In this document: piece by piece, positions 15,657 through 24,007 of the stretch
How the letters are laid out: each line of letters begins with the position of its first letter
How positions within the stretch are numbered: the first letter of the stretch is position 1
Position numbers and translations under genes: made by a program
The notes under the pieces: generated by a model
What the model saw: the letters and a program-made list of their open reading frames with translations, nothing else
Told to the model about the DNA's origin: nothing
Database searches by the model: none
Assembly: GCA_963716085.1 (NCBI GenBank)
Contig: OY970288.1
Location: 4,588,001-4,652,000, forward strand
Origin: Persicitalea sp963716085
Lineage (GTDB): Bacteria > Bacteroidota > Bacteroidia > Cytophagales > Spirosomataceae
Direction of reading: 5' to 3'
DNA length: 64,000 nucleotides

Positions 15657-17333
15657 TTATTTGACCATTTTTTTTACGGTACTATCAAATGATAATTTTG
15701 TAAAAAACTGCTGCTTAAATAATTTTTTTAACTTGTGATAATCCCAGCTTTCTAAATTAGTAGCTATAAAAGTTAATTTAGAAAAAGTTAGACTGGCATA
15801 TTTATTTTCGAACTGAAATATCCATAAGAAGGTCGCACTACATACTTCAATTTTTTTAACGACATCAGCGAATTTCCAGTATAGTTCGTCAAATTGATTT
15901 GTATTTGGATTTGGGACTTCAATAGGTGCTAAATTTTGACGCGATTTTTCTGTTATAACGTAGGTGTAGTCTGTTTTAACAACCATAGATAACAACAGAG
16001 CTTCCGTATCGTTATTAAAAACAGCTGGCTCAATTATTTTTGTGGCAATTTGAATTGCGTGCTTATTATCATTTACAAAATCAAGACTATATCTTGTTTG
16101 AGCTAAATTTATTAACGCTTTTTTTAGTAAGTCCTTCAAGTCTGGCAGATCACCGAAGAAAATAGCTTTTGTTGGAGAATATGTTTCAAATGGAACAATT
16201 GATTCAAATAAAGTAATATACTGTTGAAATTGGGTTTCCATAAACCCATCCCCTAAATTGAGGTATTGTAAGTTGTATAAAGTTATAAGCCATGGTAGTA
16301 ATTCTGCCGAACCATAAGAAAGCATTTCTTCACGATTTTCATTTAAAAACTCTAATACTAAATCTGGCGTTCTTGTATCTTTCACGCTCAACAAACTCAA
16401 AAAGTAGGAATGTTTTATCGATCTAATATTATATTTATCAAATTCTGTATTGTGTGGTATGGAATGATAAATTTTTTCTACAACTTGATGCAAACCAATA
16501 TTTCTAAAAAATTTAATCCCTTCCCAAATGACTGTCCTAAGAAAGTCCTTATTTACTAATTTTTTAGAATCTATTACTGATAGCAAACTCAAATTGGCGT
16601 AAAATAGAGCGGCTATTGCTGAGGAATTATTTGAATAACATTTAAATGATAAATAGAACCCCCAATAAGGGATTTTTTGGTTATAGGATGTAATAATCAG
16701 TTCCTCAGAAAAATCCCTTGCATTTTGATAGAATTGAGATGTGTTATATCGATCCATAACCATACTAGCTAAAAAATAAAAGTAGCTACTGTTCTTTATT
16801 TCATCTAAAAGACTTCTCGCAACGGATAAATTAACCAAAACTTCATAAATCACATCTTCATCCCATATTAAATTTTCTGATTTTTTTTGAATAATTACTC
16901 TTACCATAGAAATTATTTCGAGCTTCTCAGTATAAGTAAGACCATCTGAATCGAAAATAAAATCTGAAACTCTTAGCTGGATATTACTACTAAAAGACTT
17001 ATCTAAGTGCCTTTCCCAATTGAGTAGTGTATTATCATTAACATCCTCTGTTAGTATTTTAGTATCGAAAGCCTCGAATTCAATTTGCTGTAAATTATTA
17101 TAACATTCCAAATAAATATCTATCAGTATATCTCTACTAATATTTTTATTTCTATCTAGTATTTTTATAATTTGTGATATATAAAGAATATATCTATCAT
17201 AGTCTCTATGCATTTCATTTAATATTTCAATCATATTACTCTTCAACTCATTTCTTTTATAATTTTCAGCGTTGATAGATGTTGAGGTCATTTTAAAATC
17301 GAAATCCTCTATTAGCCTGTCAATTGTTCCCAT
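15657..17333 (-). CDS. helical N-terminal part of CHAT protease (no recognised family)
   Basis: 558 residues with no signal peptide, almost wholly alpha-helical and rich in Leu, Asn, Lys and Tyr, with repeated helix pairs that suggest a TPR-like superhelix, though no canonical TPR consensus is clear. The C-terminus reads FDSTVKKMVK and ends just after an A8 run; shifting back one base there continues into the CHAT segment, giving a protein of about 835 residues with the usual CHAT layout (helical sensor then C-terminal peptidase). G+C is roughly a third by eye, against more than half around it, which points to horizontal transfer. A role in immunity or regulated proteolysis is inference from the CHAT class. 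Confidence 0.65.
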   Translation of the reverse strand: MGTIDRLIEDFDFKMTSTSINAENYKRNELKSNMIEILNEMHRDYDRYILYISQIIKILDRNKNISRDILIDIYLECYNNLQQIEFEAFDTKILTEDVNDNTLLNWERHLDKSFSSNIQLRVSDFIFDSDGLTYTEKLEIISMVRVIIQKKSENLIWDEDVIYEVLVNLSVARSLLDEIKNSSYFYFLASMVMDRYNTSQFYQNARDFSEELIITSYNQKIPYWGFYLSFKCYSNNSSAIAALFYANLSLLSVIDSKKLVNKDFLRTVIWEGIKFFRNIGLHQVVEKIYHSIPHNTEFDKYNIRSIKHSYFLSLLSVKDTRTPDLVLEFLNENREEMLSYGSAELLPWLITLYNLQYLNLGDGFMETQFQQYITLFESIVPFETYSPTKAIFFGDLPDLKDLLKKALINLAQTRYSLDFVNDNKHAIQIATKIIEPAVFNNDTEALLLSMVVKTDYTYVITEKSRQNLAPIEVPNPNTNQFDELYWKFADVVKKIEVCSATFLWIFQFENKYASLTFSKLTFIATNLESWDYHKLKKLFKQQFFTKLSFDSTVKKMVK

Positions 17334-17405
17334 TATTTATTCCACTAGTTGTTTCTTTTAAGTGAAAGTGACAGTTTGGATTGACAGTAGAAGTGTCTTC
17401 ATTTA

Positions 17406-17460
17406 TCATTTCCCCCGCCGCAGCACCCAATACAACGGCACGCCGCCCAGAAACAGCAGC
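17406..17460 (-). pseudogene. 3' end fragment of APC permease gene (copy C)
   Basis: Minus-strand reading gives LLFLGGVPLYWVLRRGK then stop (17408-17406), nearly the same as the C-terminus of the intact permease at 18511-19848 (LLFFGGAPLYWVLRRGK). Only about 17 codons remain. It abuts the inverted GGTCTGTG hairpin at 17465-17488 and lies beside the 5' end of the CHAT gene. Confidence 0.8.
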
Positions 17461-17464
17461 TTTA

Positions 17465-17488
17465 CCGTAGTCTGTGTCTCCACAGACC
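17465..17488. repeat. dispersed GGTCTGTG hairpin element, copy 2 (inverted)
   Basis: CCGTAGTCTGTG, loop TCTC, CACAGACC. On the minus strand this is GGTCTGTGGAGACACAGAC, matching copies at 14799-14823 and 62534-62560. It separates the two truncated permease fragments. Confidence 0.6.
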
Positions 17489-17507
17489 CTCGCAAAAATG
17501 CCAATCC

Positions 17508-17692
17508 CTACCCCTTCCCCCGCCGCAATACCCAATACAACGGTGCTCCGCCCAGAAACAGCAGCCACCCAATCAAAGCCGAAGAAGGGCCGGTTATAAT
17601 TACATTGCCCGCTACTACCAGCAAAAACAGCACAAAGAAGGCGGGAAGCCACGGGTAGCCTCGCATTTTGAAGCCTTGGTGCGGGTCGGGCG
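17508..17692 (-). pseudogene. 3' end fragment of APC permease gene (copy B)
   Basis: Minus-strand reading gives about 60 codons, GYPWLPAFFVLFLLVVAGNV, then a segment ending ALIGWLLFLGGAPLYWVLRR and stop at 17510-17508, nearly identical in protein to the last 60 residues of the intact permease whose stop is at 18511. There is no start and the similarity ends at about 17692, next to the HTH gene. It is therefore a duplicated, truncated 3' end separated from the intact gene by two HTH genes. Confidence 0.85.
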
Positions 17693-17703
17693 TACTATAA
17701 GCT

Positions 17704-18003
17704 TCACATATCCACTCTCAATCTCAAATGTCCTCCAAGCCCTTTTTGAATAATCCGCATAAGGGTCGAAAGGCGAATGTCACTCGCGTTGTTCTCGATT
17801 CTTGAAATGTAGGTTTTGGTCGTGCCGCATTTTTCGGCGAGTTGCTCTTGGGTCAATCCTTTTGATTTTCGGATCTCCTGCAGCATGACGCCAAGCTTGA
17901 ACGCTTCAAATTCTTGTTCGTATTTTTCTCTGCTTGCTGTACCAGGTTTATTGTATTGTTCGTCGAGGTGGTCGGCGAAAGAGGTTAGTCTAGGCTTTGC
18001 CAT
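17704..18003 (-). CDS. XRE-family HTH protein, antitoxin-like
   Basis: 99 residues. The C-terminal half is a Cro/C1-type helix-turn-helix (GVMLQEIRKSKGLTQEQLAE then CGTTKTYISRIENNASDI), preceded by a charged helix (SREKYEQEFEAFKLG). Size and layout fit the HigA-type antitoxin that is normally encoded just after a RelE/HigB toxin, but no toxin gene lies upstream within the 45-bp gap to the next gene. It is flanked by the permease 3' fragments, suggesting it arrived by insertion or recombination. Confidence 0.8.
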   Translation of the reverse strand: MAKPRLTSFADHLDEQYNKPGTASREKYEQEFEAFKLGVMLQEIRKSKGLTQEQLAEKCGTTKTYISRIENNASDIRLSTLMRIIQKGLGGHLRLRVDM

Positions 18004-18048
18004 TTCAACAAAAAGAGACCTGTGAATGAATCAGAGAAAGGGTGGTAT

Positions 18049-18366
18049 TTAAGCAGGCATTGCCGCCCAAAAACGTTGAACCGCATAATTCCGCTCTTTT
18101 TTTTCGGCTTTCCGCAAATCGAAATTTTGCTGCATATTCAACCACAACTGAGGAGTCGTACCAAACGCCTCGGACAAGCGCAAAGCCATATCTGGTGTAA
18201 CGGCTTGACGCCCGTTGACTAACTGTGAGAGCGTCTTGCGGGTGATACCCAAGCCCTTTGCGGCGTCAGTGACGGTCAATTCGAGCGGTTCGAGATATAA
18301 TCCCTTCAAAACTTGTCCCGGATGCGGCGGATTCTTCATCGAGCTTTCTACTTTATTACTTTTCAT
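18049..18366 (-). CDS. higA: HigA-family addiction module antitoxin (orphan)
   Basis: 105 residues from ATG 18366 (MKSNKVESSMKN); an internal ATG at 18339 is also possible. The body is a textbook HigA: PPHPGQVLKGLYLEPLELTV, AAKGLGITRKTLSQLVNGRQ and MALRLSEAFGTTPQLWLNMQ. A HigB toxin of about 90 residues should precede it, but only 144 bp separate it from the permease stop at 18511 and no toxin ORF is there. An in-frame DEGVYWVT on the minus strand near 18465 may be a trace of the toxin's end, but that is weak. Confidence 0.85.
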   Translation of the reverse strand: MKSNKVESSMKNPPHPGQVLKGLYLEPLELTVTDAAKGLGITRKTLSQLVNGRQAVTPDMALRLSEAFGTTPQLWLNMQQNFDLRKAEKKERNYAVQRFWAAMPA

Positions 18367-18510
18367 AGCGGTAAATCCTCGTTCGTTGCTTCCTATTTGC
18401 ACAAGGCTTATTCTATGGCACAAATGCAAATCGCTGAAATCGTAACCCAATATACGCCTTCATCTTGAATAATAATGCCGACCGCCAATAGCCAACCGCC
18501 GATAGCCGAC

Positions 18511-19848
18511 CTACTTCCCCCTTCTCAACACCCAATATAACGGCGCTCCCCCAAAAAACAGCAACCACCCAATCAAAGCCGAACCCGGATCGGTTATGAT
18601 CACATTGACCGCCACGACCAGTAAAAATAGCACAAAAAAGCCGGGGAGCCATGGGTAACCCCACATCTTGAAGCCCCGGTGCGGGTCGTCCTTGCCCGCC
18701 CGTTGGCGGAAAACGAACAGCGTGGCGGCGGCACTCGCGATGGCGATGCTGTCGATGGACATCACGTAGTTGACGATGGCCTCGAAGGTGTCCAGAAACC
18801 AGAGCGACCCGATGGAGGTAGCGGCCAGGAAAGTGAGCGTAAACTCCTGAGTTTGGGTGCGGGCATTGACGCGCTTGAAAATAGGAGGCAGGATATTATC
18901 CTCGGCCATGGCGTAGTACATCCGCGGGATCGAGAGCATCATGGCGTTCACAAACCCCAGCACCGACAGGAAAATAGCCAGCGAAAAAAACACCTCGCCC
19001 CACGGTCCGAACACGACCCGCGCCAAGTCGGCGGCGATGAGGTTGGACGAGCGCAGTCTTTCGAAACCCAGCGCGCGGTAGTAGGTGTAGTTGAGGACGA
19101 GGTACAGCCCCAGCACCGTAAACATTCCGATGAAAATACCCCTGGGCGTGTTACGGACCGGATCTTTGATGTCGCCCCCGAAGTTGAGGGTCGAATGATA
19201 GCCGCCGTAGGAAAAGAACACCGCGATCAGGCTGGCTCCGAAGGCCGCAAACCAGCTCATCGCGGCGGGTATAGCGTCGGGCGCGACAACTACTTCGCCG
19301 GAAGACGCCGGGTAGAAAACACCCAGGCACAGCACGAGCATCATCACGATTTTGGAACTACTCAGCAGGTTCTGGGTGCGCGAACCCGCCCGGATGCCCA
19401 GCATATTGATGACGTAAAAGCAGAACAGCGTGGCCACCGCCGTCCCCCGAATGCCGCGTGGTCCCTGCAATGCTTCGGGCAGCAGCGGATTGAGGTACTC
19501 GCAACCCAGCAGGGCTACTCCCGCCATGCCCGCGCCGTAGGTAAGCACCAGCGCCCAGTTGATCATGAAGGCATACAGGGGGTGAAAGGCCTCCGAAATG
19601 AGTTTGTAAAACCCACCCGGAAAATGGTGCCGCGAACCGATCTCGGCGAAGACGAAGGCTCCCAGTATACTGACCAGTCCGCCCACGATCCAGACCGAAA
19701 AGAAGACTTCGGGCGAACCCGCCTGCCGCGCCACGATGGCGGGCGTTCGGAATATTCCCACGCCAATGACGAGGCTAATGACGATCATCGCCACGTCGAA
19801 AGCGTTGATTTGGGGGCGAATGGTGGTGTCTTGGGTGGGTTTTGGCAT
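18511..19848 (-). CDS. APC-superfamily amino acid permease
   Basis: About 445 residues from ATG 19848 (MPKPTQDTT); a longer frame to 19902 would begin inside the adjacent inverted repeat and is rejected. Some 12 membrane helices are evident, with the family's first helix (FDVAMIVISLVIGVGIFRTP, carrying the GxGIF substrate-binding turn) and SYGGYHSTLNFGGDIKDP in helix 6. It imports or exchanges amino acids across the inner membrane; the substrate is not deducible. Its last 17 and 60 codons recur as truncated copies at 17406-17460 and 17508-17692. Confidence 0.88.
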   Translation of the reverse strand: MPKPTQDTTIRPQINAFDVAMIVISLVIGVGIFRTPAIVARQAGSPEVFFSVWIVGGLVSILGAFVFAEIGSRHHFPGGFYKLISEAFHPLYAFMINWALVLTYGAGMAGVALLGCEYLNPLLPEALQGPRGIRGTAVATLFCFYVINMLGIRAGSRTQNLLSSSKIVMMLVLCLGVFYPASSGEVVVAPDAIPAAMSWFAAFGASLIAVFFSYGGYHSTLNFGGDIKDPVRNTPRGIFIGMFTVLGLYLVLNYTYYRALGFERLRSSNLIAADLARVVFGPWGEVFFSLAIFLSVLGFVNAMMLSIPRMYYAMAEDNILPPIFKRVNARTQTQEFTLTFLAATSIGSLWFLDTFEAIVNYVMSIDSIAIASAAATLFVFRQRAGKDDPHRGFKMWGYPWLPGFFVLFLLVVAVNVIITDPGSALIGWLLFFGGAPLYWVLRRGK

Positions 19849-19850
19849 AC

Positions 19851-19937
19851 GTGGTACGGGCGGCTCGCCCGTCGTTGGTAAATGGTTCTCTTGGAAGAGC
19901 ATATTCTACTGGAAAACGGGCGGGCCGCCCGTACCAC
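19851..19937. repeat. stop-to-start inverted repeat, 21-bp arms
   Basis: Arm 19851-19871 (GTGGTACGGGCGGCTCGCCC plus G) is the reverse complement of 19917-19937 with one mismatch. It fills the gap between the SpmB-like stop (19939) and the permease ATG (19848). Each arm also contains a smaller CGGGCG/CGCCCG hairpin. Confidence 0.8.
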
Positions 19938-19938
19938 A

Positions 19939-21173
19939 TCAATGAAAAAACAAATATCCCAGCCAAATCCCCGCCAGTACGCCCACAAAATCAGCAATCA
20001 ACCCCGCCACGATCGCGTAACGGGTATTTTTGATGCCGACGGAGCCGAAGTACAAAGCCACGATGTACAGCGTCGTATCTGCCGAGCCCTGGAAAATACA
20101 GACCATGCGGCCGATGAACGAGTCGGGGCCGAATTCCTTCATGGCGTCGATCATCAGGGCGCGGGCGCCGCTGCCGCTGAGGGGCTTCATCAGCGCCACG
20201 GGCAGGGCGTCGGTGAATTCGGTGTTGAAACTGGCGAAGGAAAAAAGGAATTTCAGACTATCGACCAGGTAGTCCATCGCGCCGCAGGCCCGGAACGCCG
20301 CGATAGCGACCAGCATTCCTACCAGGTAGGGAATAATGACCACCGACGTGCTGAACCCGTTCTTTGCCCCGTCGATGAAGGCGTCGAAGACGTTGACTTT
20401 CTTGTACAATCCCCCCGCCAGGAAGCCCGCCACGATGAGCAGCAGCACCGAATTACCGAAGACAATAGAGACCGTCTCGATTTGCTCCTTGGGCAATCTT
20501 GACAAAAAGAAAAGTCCGATCGCGATGAATGCCGTGAGTCCGCCCAGACCGAACATAATGGTGCGGTTGAAGATGTTGAGCCGCTGCCAGGTGGCCGTGA
20601 TGAGCATACTCACCACCGTGGTCACGTAGGTGCCCACCACGCAGGGAATAAACACATCGGACGGACTTTCGGCCCCCAAGATGGCGCGTTGGGCGATGAT
20701 GCTGAGGGGAATGATTTGCAGTCCCGAGGTGTGCAGCACCAGGAACATGATCTGGGCGTTGGAAGCCGTGTCGGGATCGGGATTGAGGGTTTGCAGGCTC
20801 TGCATCGCTTTCAGGCCAAAGGGCGTGGCGGCGTTGTCGAGGCCGATCATATTGGCGGCAAAGTTCATAATCATCTCGCCGTTGGCGGGGTGGTTGCGGG
20901 GTACTTCGGGAAAAGTTTATTAAAAAAAGGCCCGATCACCCGCGCCAGCACATTGATAGCCCCGGCTTTCTCGCCGACGTTCAGGACGCCCAGGAAGAAC
21001 GTCATCACGCCCGCCAGCGGCAGGGCGATGTCCATCACGGCCACCTCGGCCATCTCGAGCATGCCCTCCACGACGAGCTTGAAGGTGACGACATCGCCCA
21101 GAAAAATGAACTTCACCAGGGCGATGATGAAGGCAATGACGAAGAAGAAGACGAAAATGTAGTTTAATGCCAT
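19939..21173 (-). pseudogene. SpmA/SpmB-like nucleoside-recognition (gate domain) protein, frameshifted
   Basis: Two minus-strand frames make up one gene. The 5' frame (21173 to 20871) gives the first gate domain (MALNYIFVFFFVIAF ... VMDIALPLAGVMTFFLGVLN) and ends in KYPATTPPTAR; the 3' frame (from 20874) continues MIMNFAANMIGLDNAATPFG, a universal motif of this family, then a second gate domain (GFSTSVVIIPYLVGMLVAI ... GSADTTLYIVALYFGSVGI). Adding one base to the AAAA run at 20911-20914 gives FPEVPRNHPANGEMIMNF and a single protein of about 410 residues, the usual SpmA-SpmB fusion size in non-sporulating bacteria. Role there is uncertain, possibly transport. Real frameshift or sequence error. 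Confidence 0.8.
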
Positions 21174-21204
21174 GCGTTGGGGGGTGAGGGCGGAGTTTTC
21201 CTTT

Positions 21205-21363
21205 AAGTACCTAAGTACTCAAGTGCCTGAGTACCTAAGAGGATGAATTTTTTGCAATTTTAACCGTATTTCTTTTCGCTCGGGTGTAAAACAACTCAGG
21301 CGCAGAGCGGGACACGCGCAAGGTGGTACTTATGTACTCAGGCACTCAGGTACTCAGGTACTT
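21205..21363. repeat. stop-to-start inverted repeat, TACCTGAG-type units
   Basis: Arm 21205-21239 pairs with 21329-21363 at 30 of 35 positions; both arms are built of degenerate 8-base units such as TACCTGAG / GTGCCTGAG. The second arm contains the stop codon of the permease ending at 21346, so its last codons (KKYLST) are repeat-encoded. The 89-bp loop has no gene. Confidence 0.75.
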
Positions 21364-22635
21364 TTTCAACCCATAACTCCCCACCATCACGCCTACAAAC
21401 AGCAACGCCGACACCGGATTATAAATAGTCAAAGCCACCAACGACACTACCGCAATCACCAAAGTCACCCACGGCACCAGCGGATAGCCGGGCGTGCGAA
21501 AAGGCCGCTCTAACTCAGGTTCTCTTTTTCTTAAAATAATAAAAGACACCAACGAAAAGGAATACATCGTCAGCGCCCCGAAGGCGGAGAGGATGATGAT
21601 TTCGGCGGTGGATTGGGTCAGAAGGGCCATCAGACCGATGCCCATATTGAGGAGCAGGGCGTTGGCGGGCGTCCGGTATTTGGGATGGATTTGACCGAGC
21701 CGCGTCGGGCCATTGCCCAGCCGACAAAACTCGTAGGTAGAGCGTCCAGCGGCCAGGAGTAGGCCGTGGAAGGAAGCGACCAGGCCAAAAATTCCGAAGC
21801 CGATAATGAGTTTATAGAGGGGGTGCTTCTCGGTACCGACCTGCTGCAAAGCCAACGGCAGCGGCGAGTCGGAAGCCAATCCGGCCTCGTCGAAAACGAC
21901 CCCTTCCCAGCCCGACACGCCTACTGCCGACACGAAGGTGAAGGCGCACAGCAGCACCAGCGTGGCCATCGCCAGCAGGAAACCGCGTGTAAGGTCGCGT
22001 TGTGGGTTCAGGCTTTCTTCCGCCACATTGGCTAATCCTTCTATTCCCAGAAAAAACCAAATGGCGAACGGAATGGCCGCGAACACCCCACCCCAGCCGT
22101 TGGGCAAGGGGTTGGTGGTGAAGGCTCGTTGTGAAAAATCAGGTAAAGTGATGCTGGCAAACAGGATCAACCCCACTACGGCCACCACCGTTACGAACAG
22201 CTCGAAGGTAGCGGCCAGGTTGGTTCCCAGAATATTAAGAACGGTGAATAAAATATACACGCCCACCGCAATCCCCAGCGGCGGCACGCTCGGCACGAAC
22301 AGCGACACGTAGGCCCCGATGCCCGCCGCGATGGCCGGGGGCGCAAACAGAAACTCGATGTTCTGCGCCATACCCGCGAGAAAACCGCCCCGCACCCCGA
22401 TAGCCTGGCTGGCGTAGTCGAACGCCCCGCCCGCCTTGGGAATAGCGCAAGCCAACTCGGCGTAACTCAACGTGAAGCCCAGATACATGGCGATGACCAG
22501 GCCCGTAGCGATGGCCATGCCCAGCGTCCCGCCTTCCTGCAAGCCGAGGTTCCAGCCGAAGTACATCCCGGAGATAACATAGCCAACGCCGAGGCCCCAG
22601 AGAAGGGTTGGGGTGAGGGATTTTTTGAGTTCCAT
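21346..22635 (-). CDS. APC-family permease, ethanolamine-permease-like
   Basis: 429 residues and about 12 membrane helices. The N-terminus TPTLLWGLGVGYVISGMYFG with NLGLQEGG is typical of the ethanolamine/amino-acid permease subfamily (Eat), as are AIPKAGGAFDYASQAIG and the helix-6 segment PFAIWFFLGIEGLANVAEE. It transports an amine or amino acid across the inner membrane. Its extreme C-terminus lies in an inverted-repeat arm. It lies in a run of four minus-strand genes for membrane proteins, but the repeats between them make a single operon uncertain. Confidence 0.85.
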   Translation of the reverse strand: MELKKSLTPTLLWGLGVGYVISGMYFGWNLGLQEGGTLGMAIATGLVIAMYLGFTLSYAELACAIPKAGGAFDYASQAIGVRGGFLAGMAQNIEFLFAPPAIAAGIGAYVSLFVPSVPPLGIAVGVYILFTVLNILGTNLAATFELFVTVVAVVGLILFASITLPDFSQRAFTTNPLPNGWGGVFAAIPFAIWFFLGIEGLANVAEESLNPQRDLTRGFLLAMATLVLLCAFTFVSAVGVSGWEGVVFDEAGLASDSPLPLALQQVGTEKHPLYKLIIGFGIFGLVASFHGLLLAAGRSTYEFCRLGNGPTRLGQIHPKYRTPANALLLNMGIGLMALLTQSTAEIIILSAFGALTMYSFSLVSFIILRKREPELERPFRTPGYPLVPWVTLVIAVVSLVALTIYNPVSALLFVGVMVGSYGLKKYLST

Positions 22636-22641
22636 TTTTTC

Positions 22642-22729
22642 TAAGGAGGAGTGGAGGAAGGATGAGAGGAGGAGGGAGGTCGGCGCAAGCTTTCCTTTTC
22701 TCCTTTCATCCTTCCTCCTATCCTCCTTA
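22642..22729. repeat. stop-to-start inverted repeat, AGGAGGA-type units
   Basis: Arm 22642-22674 (purine-rich, TAAGGAGGAGTGGAGGAAGG at its start) pairs with 22697-22729 at 28 of 33 positions. It spans from the stop codon of the FtsX-like gene (22727-22729) to 6 bp before the permease ATG (22635). Confidence 0.75.
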
Positions 22730-23947
22730 TTTTTTAAAAAGCAACGCCTTAATCGGCTGAATACGAGTGATCACATAGGTCGGAATCAGCAAAACCAGCC
22801 CTACCAGAACTAATGTCAAAAGATTGATAAGCAGCACCGTCCCCCAGTCGAAGACGATGGGCACGGTATCCATATAATAATTCACCGGATCGAGCGGGAT
22901 AAGATGGAATTGCCACTGCAGCCAGGCGACGAATAAGCCCGCCAAGTTGCCGATGAGCAGTCCGCGCAGAACGATGTACACCCCGACCCGCACGAAAATA
23001 GCGCGAATCTGCTGATCGGGACTACCCAGCGTTTTGAGCAAACCCACCAGCGGCGTGCGCTCCATAATCATCACCAGCAAGATCGAGATCATGTTGAAAC
23101 TGGCCACGAAAAGGATCAGGGTCATGAAAACCGCCGTGTTGCGGTCCAGCAGCAGCAGCCAATCGAAGACGGGCCGGAATGATTCCGTGACCTTTTGCAG
23201 GAACATATCGGGATCCATATAGTTGAAAATCTTTTCCGCCGAAGCGTCGATTTGGGCGAAGTCTTTGAGGTATATTTCGTAGGTACCCACCGTATCGGCC
23301 CCCCAGTCATTCAATCGCTGAATCAGCGCCAAGTCACCTACGATCAGCGTATTGTCAAACTCCTCCATGTCGGTTTCGTAAATTCCGACGACGTTCAGCT
23401 TGCGGGCACGGGGCGGATTTTGCACGAAGTACATCAGCACGTCGTCGCCCGCTTTGAGGCGGAGTTGGCGGGCGATTTTTTGGCTCAAAATGATTTCCTG
23501 CGCGTAGCCGCTGTCGGGAAACTGAATCAGCCTCCCCGAAACCAGACTCTCCTCGAACAATTTCCAGTCGTAATCTTGCCCGACGCCTTTCAACACCACG
23601 CCTTTCAGCTCGTCGGGGGTTTTCAAAATGCCCGACTTGTGGGCCACGGCCTGCCAATGCGCCACCTCGGGCATTTGGGACAAATCCTCCGAAAGCACCG
23701 TTTTTAGCGGCATCGGGGCTTCCTCGTAGCTGTTGTTGAGCGTGAGGGAATTGACCCGCAAATGCGCGCCGAAGAGGAAAACTTTTTCTTGAATGACGTT
23801 TTTGAACCCGAATAGCACCGCGAAGGCCAAAATTCCCACGGCGGTGCTGATGGCGATGCTGGCAATGCCGATGCGCGTAACCGTGGCCGAGAAAGTACCC
23901 ACGGCATTGTGGCGGATGCGGTCGGCGATGAAAGCGGGAAAGCGCAA
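22727..23947 (-). CDS. ABC transporter permease, FtsX/LolE-like
   Basis: 406 residues: an N-terminal membrane helix (about 27-50), a large periplasmic domain (about 55-265) and three C-terminal helices in the FtsX/MacB domain (TLILFVASFNMISILLVMIM, then YIVLRGLLIGNLAGLFVAWL and LLINLLTLVLVGLVLLIPTY). This is the LolC/E or MacB topology, working with a separate ATPase in lipoprotein release or export. No ATP-binding partner is in the window. It is divergent from namZ with a 60-bp spacer. Confidence 0.85.
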   Translation of the reverse strand: MRFPAFIADRIRHNAVGTFSATVTRIGIASIAISTAVGILAFAVLFGFKNVIQEKVFLFGAHLRVNSLTLNNSYEEAPMPLKTVLSEDLSQMPEVAHWQAVAHKSGILKTPDELKGVVLKGVGQDYDWKLFEESLVSGRLIQFPDSGYAQEIILSQKIARQLRLKAGDDVLMYFVQNPPRARKLNVVGIYETDMEEFDNTLIVGDLALIQRLNDWGADTVGTYEIYLKDFAQIDASAEKIFNYMDPDMFLQKVTESFRPVFDWLLLLDRNTAVFMTLILFVASFNMISILLVMIMERTPLVGLLKTLGSPDQQIRAIFVRVGVYIVLRGLLIGNLAGLFVAWLQWQFHLIPLDPVNYYMDTVPIVFDWGTVLLINLLTLVLVGLVLLIPTYVITRIQPIKALLFKK

Positions 23948-24007
23948 GGCGGGCGGAGAGTTTTGGGTTTATATCGTAATTTGCAAATCTAACGAAAAAC
24001 CCATCTT

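Noticed and set aside
17320..17652. Minus-strand ORF of 110 codons between the CHAT gene and the HTH genes
   Set aside because: It reads an alternative frame of the duplicated permease 3' ends; a matching ORF exists over the intact permease end (18413-18664), so both are by-products.
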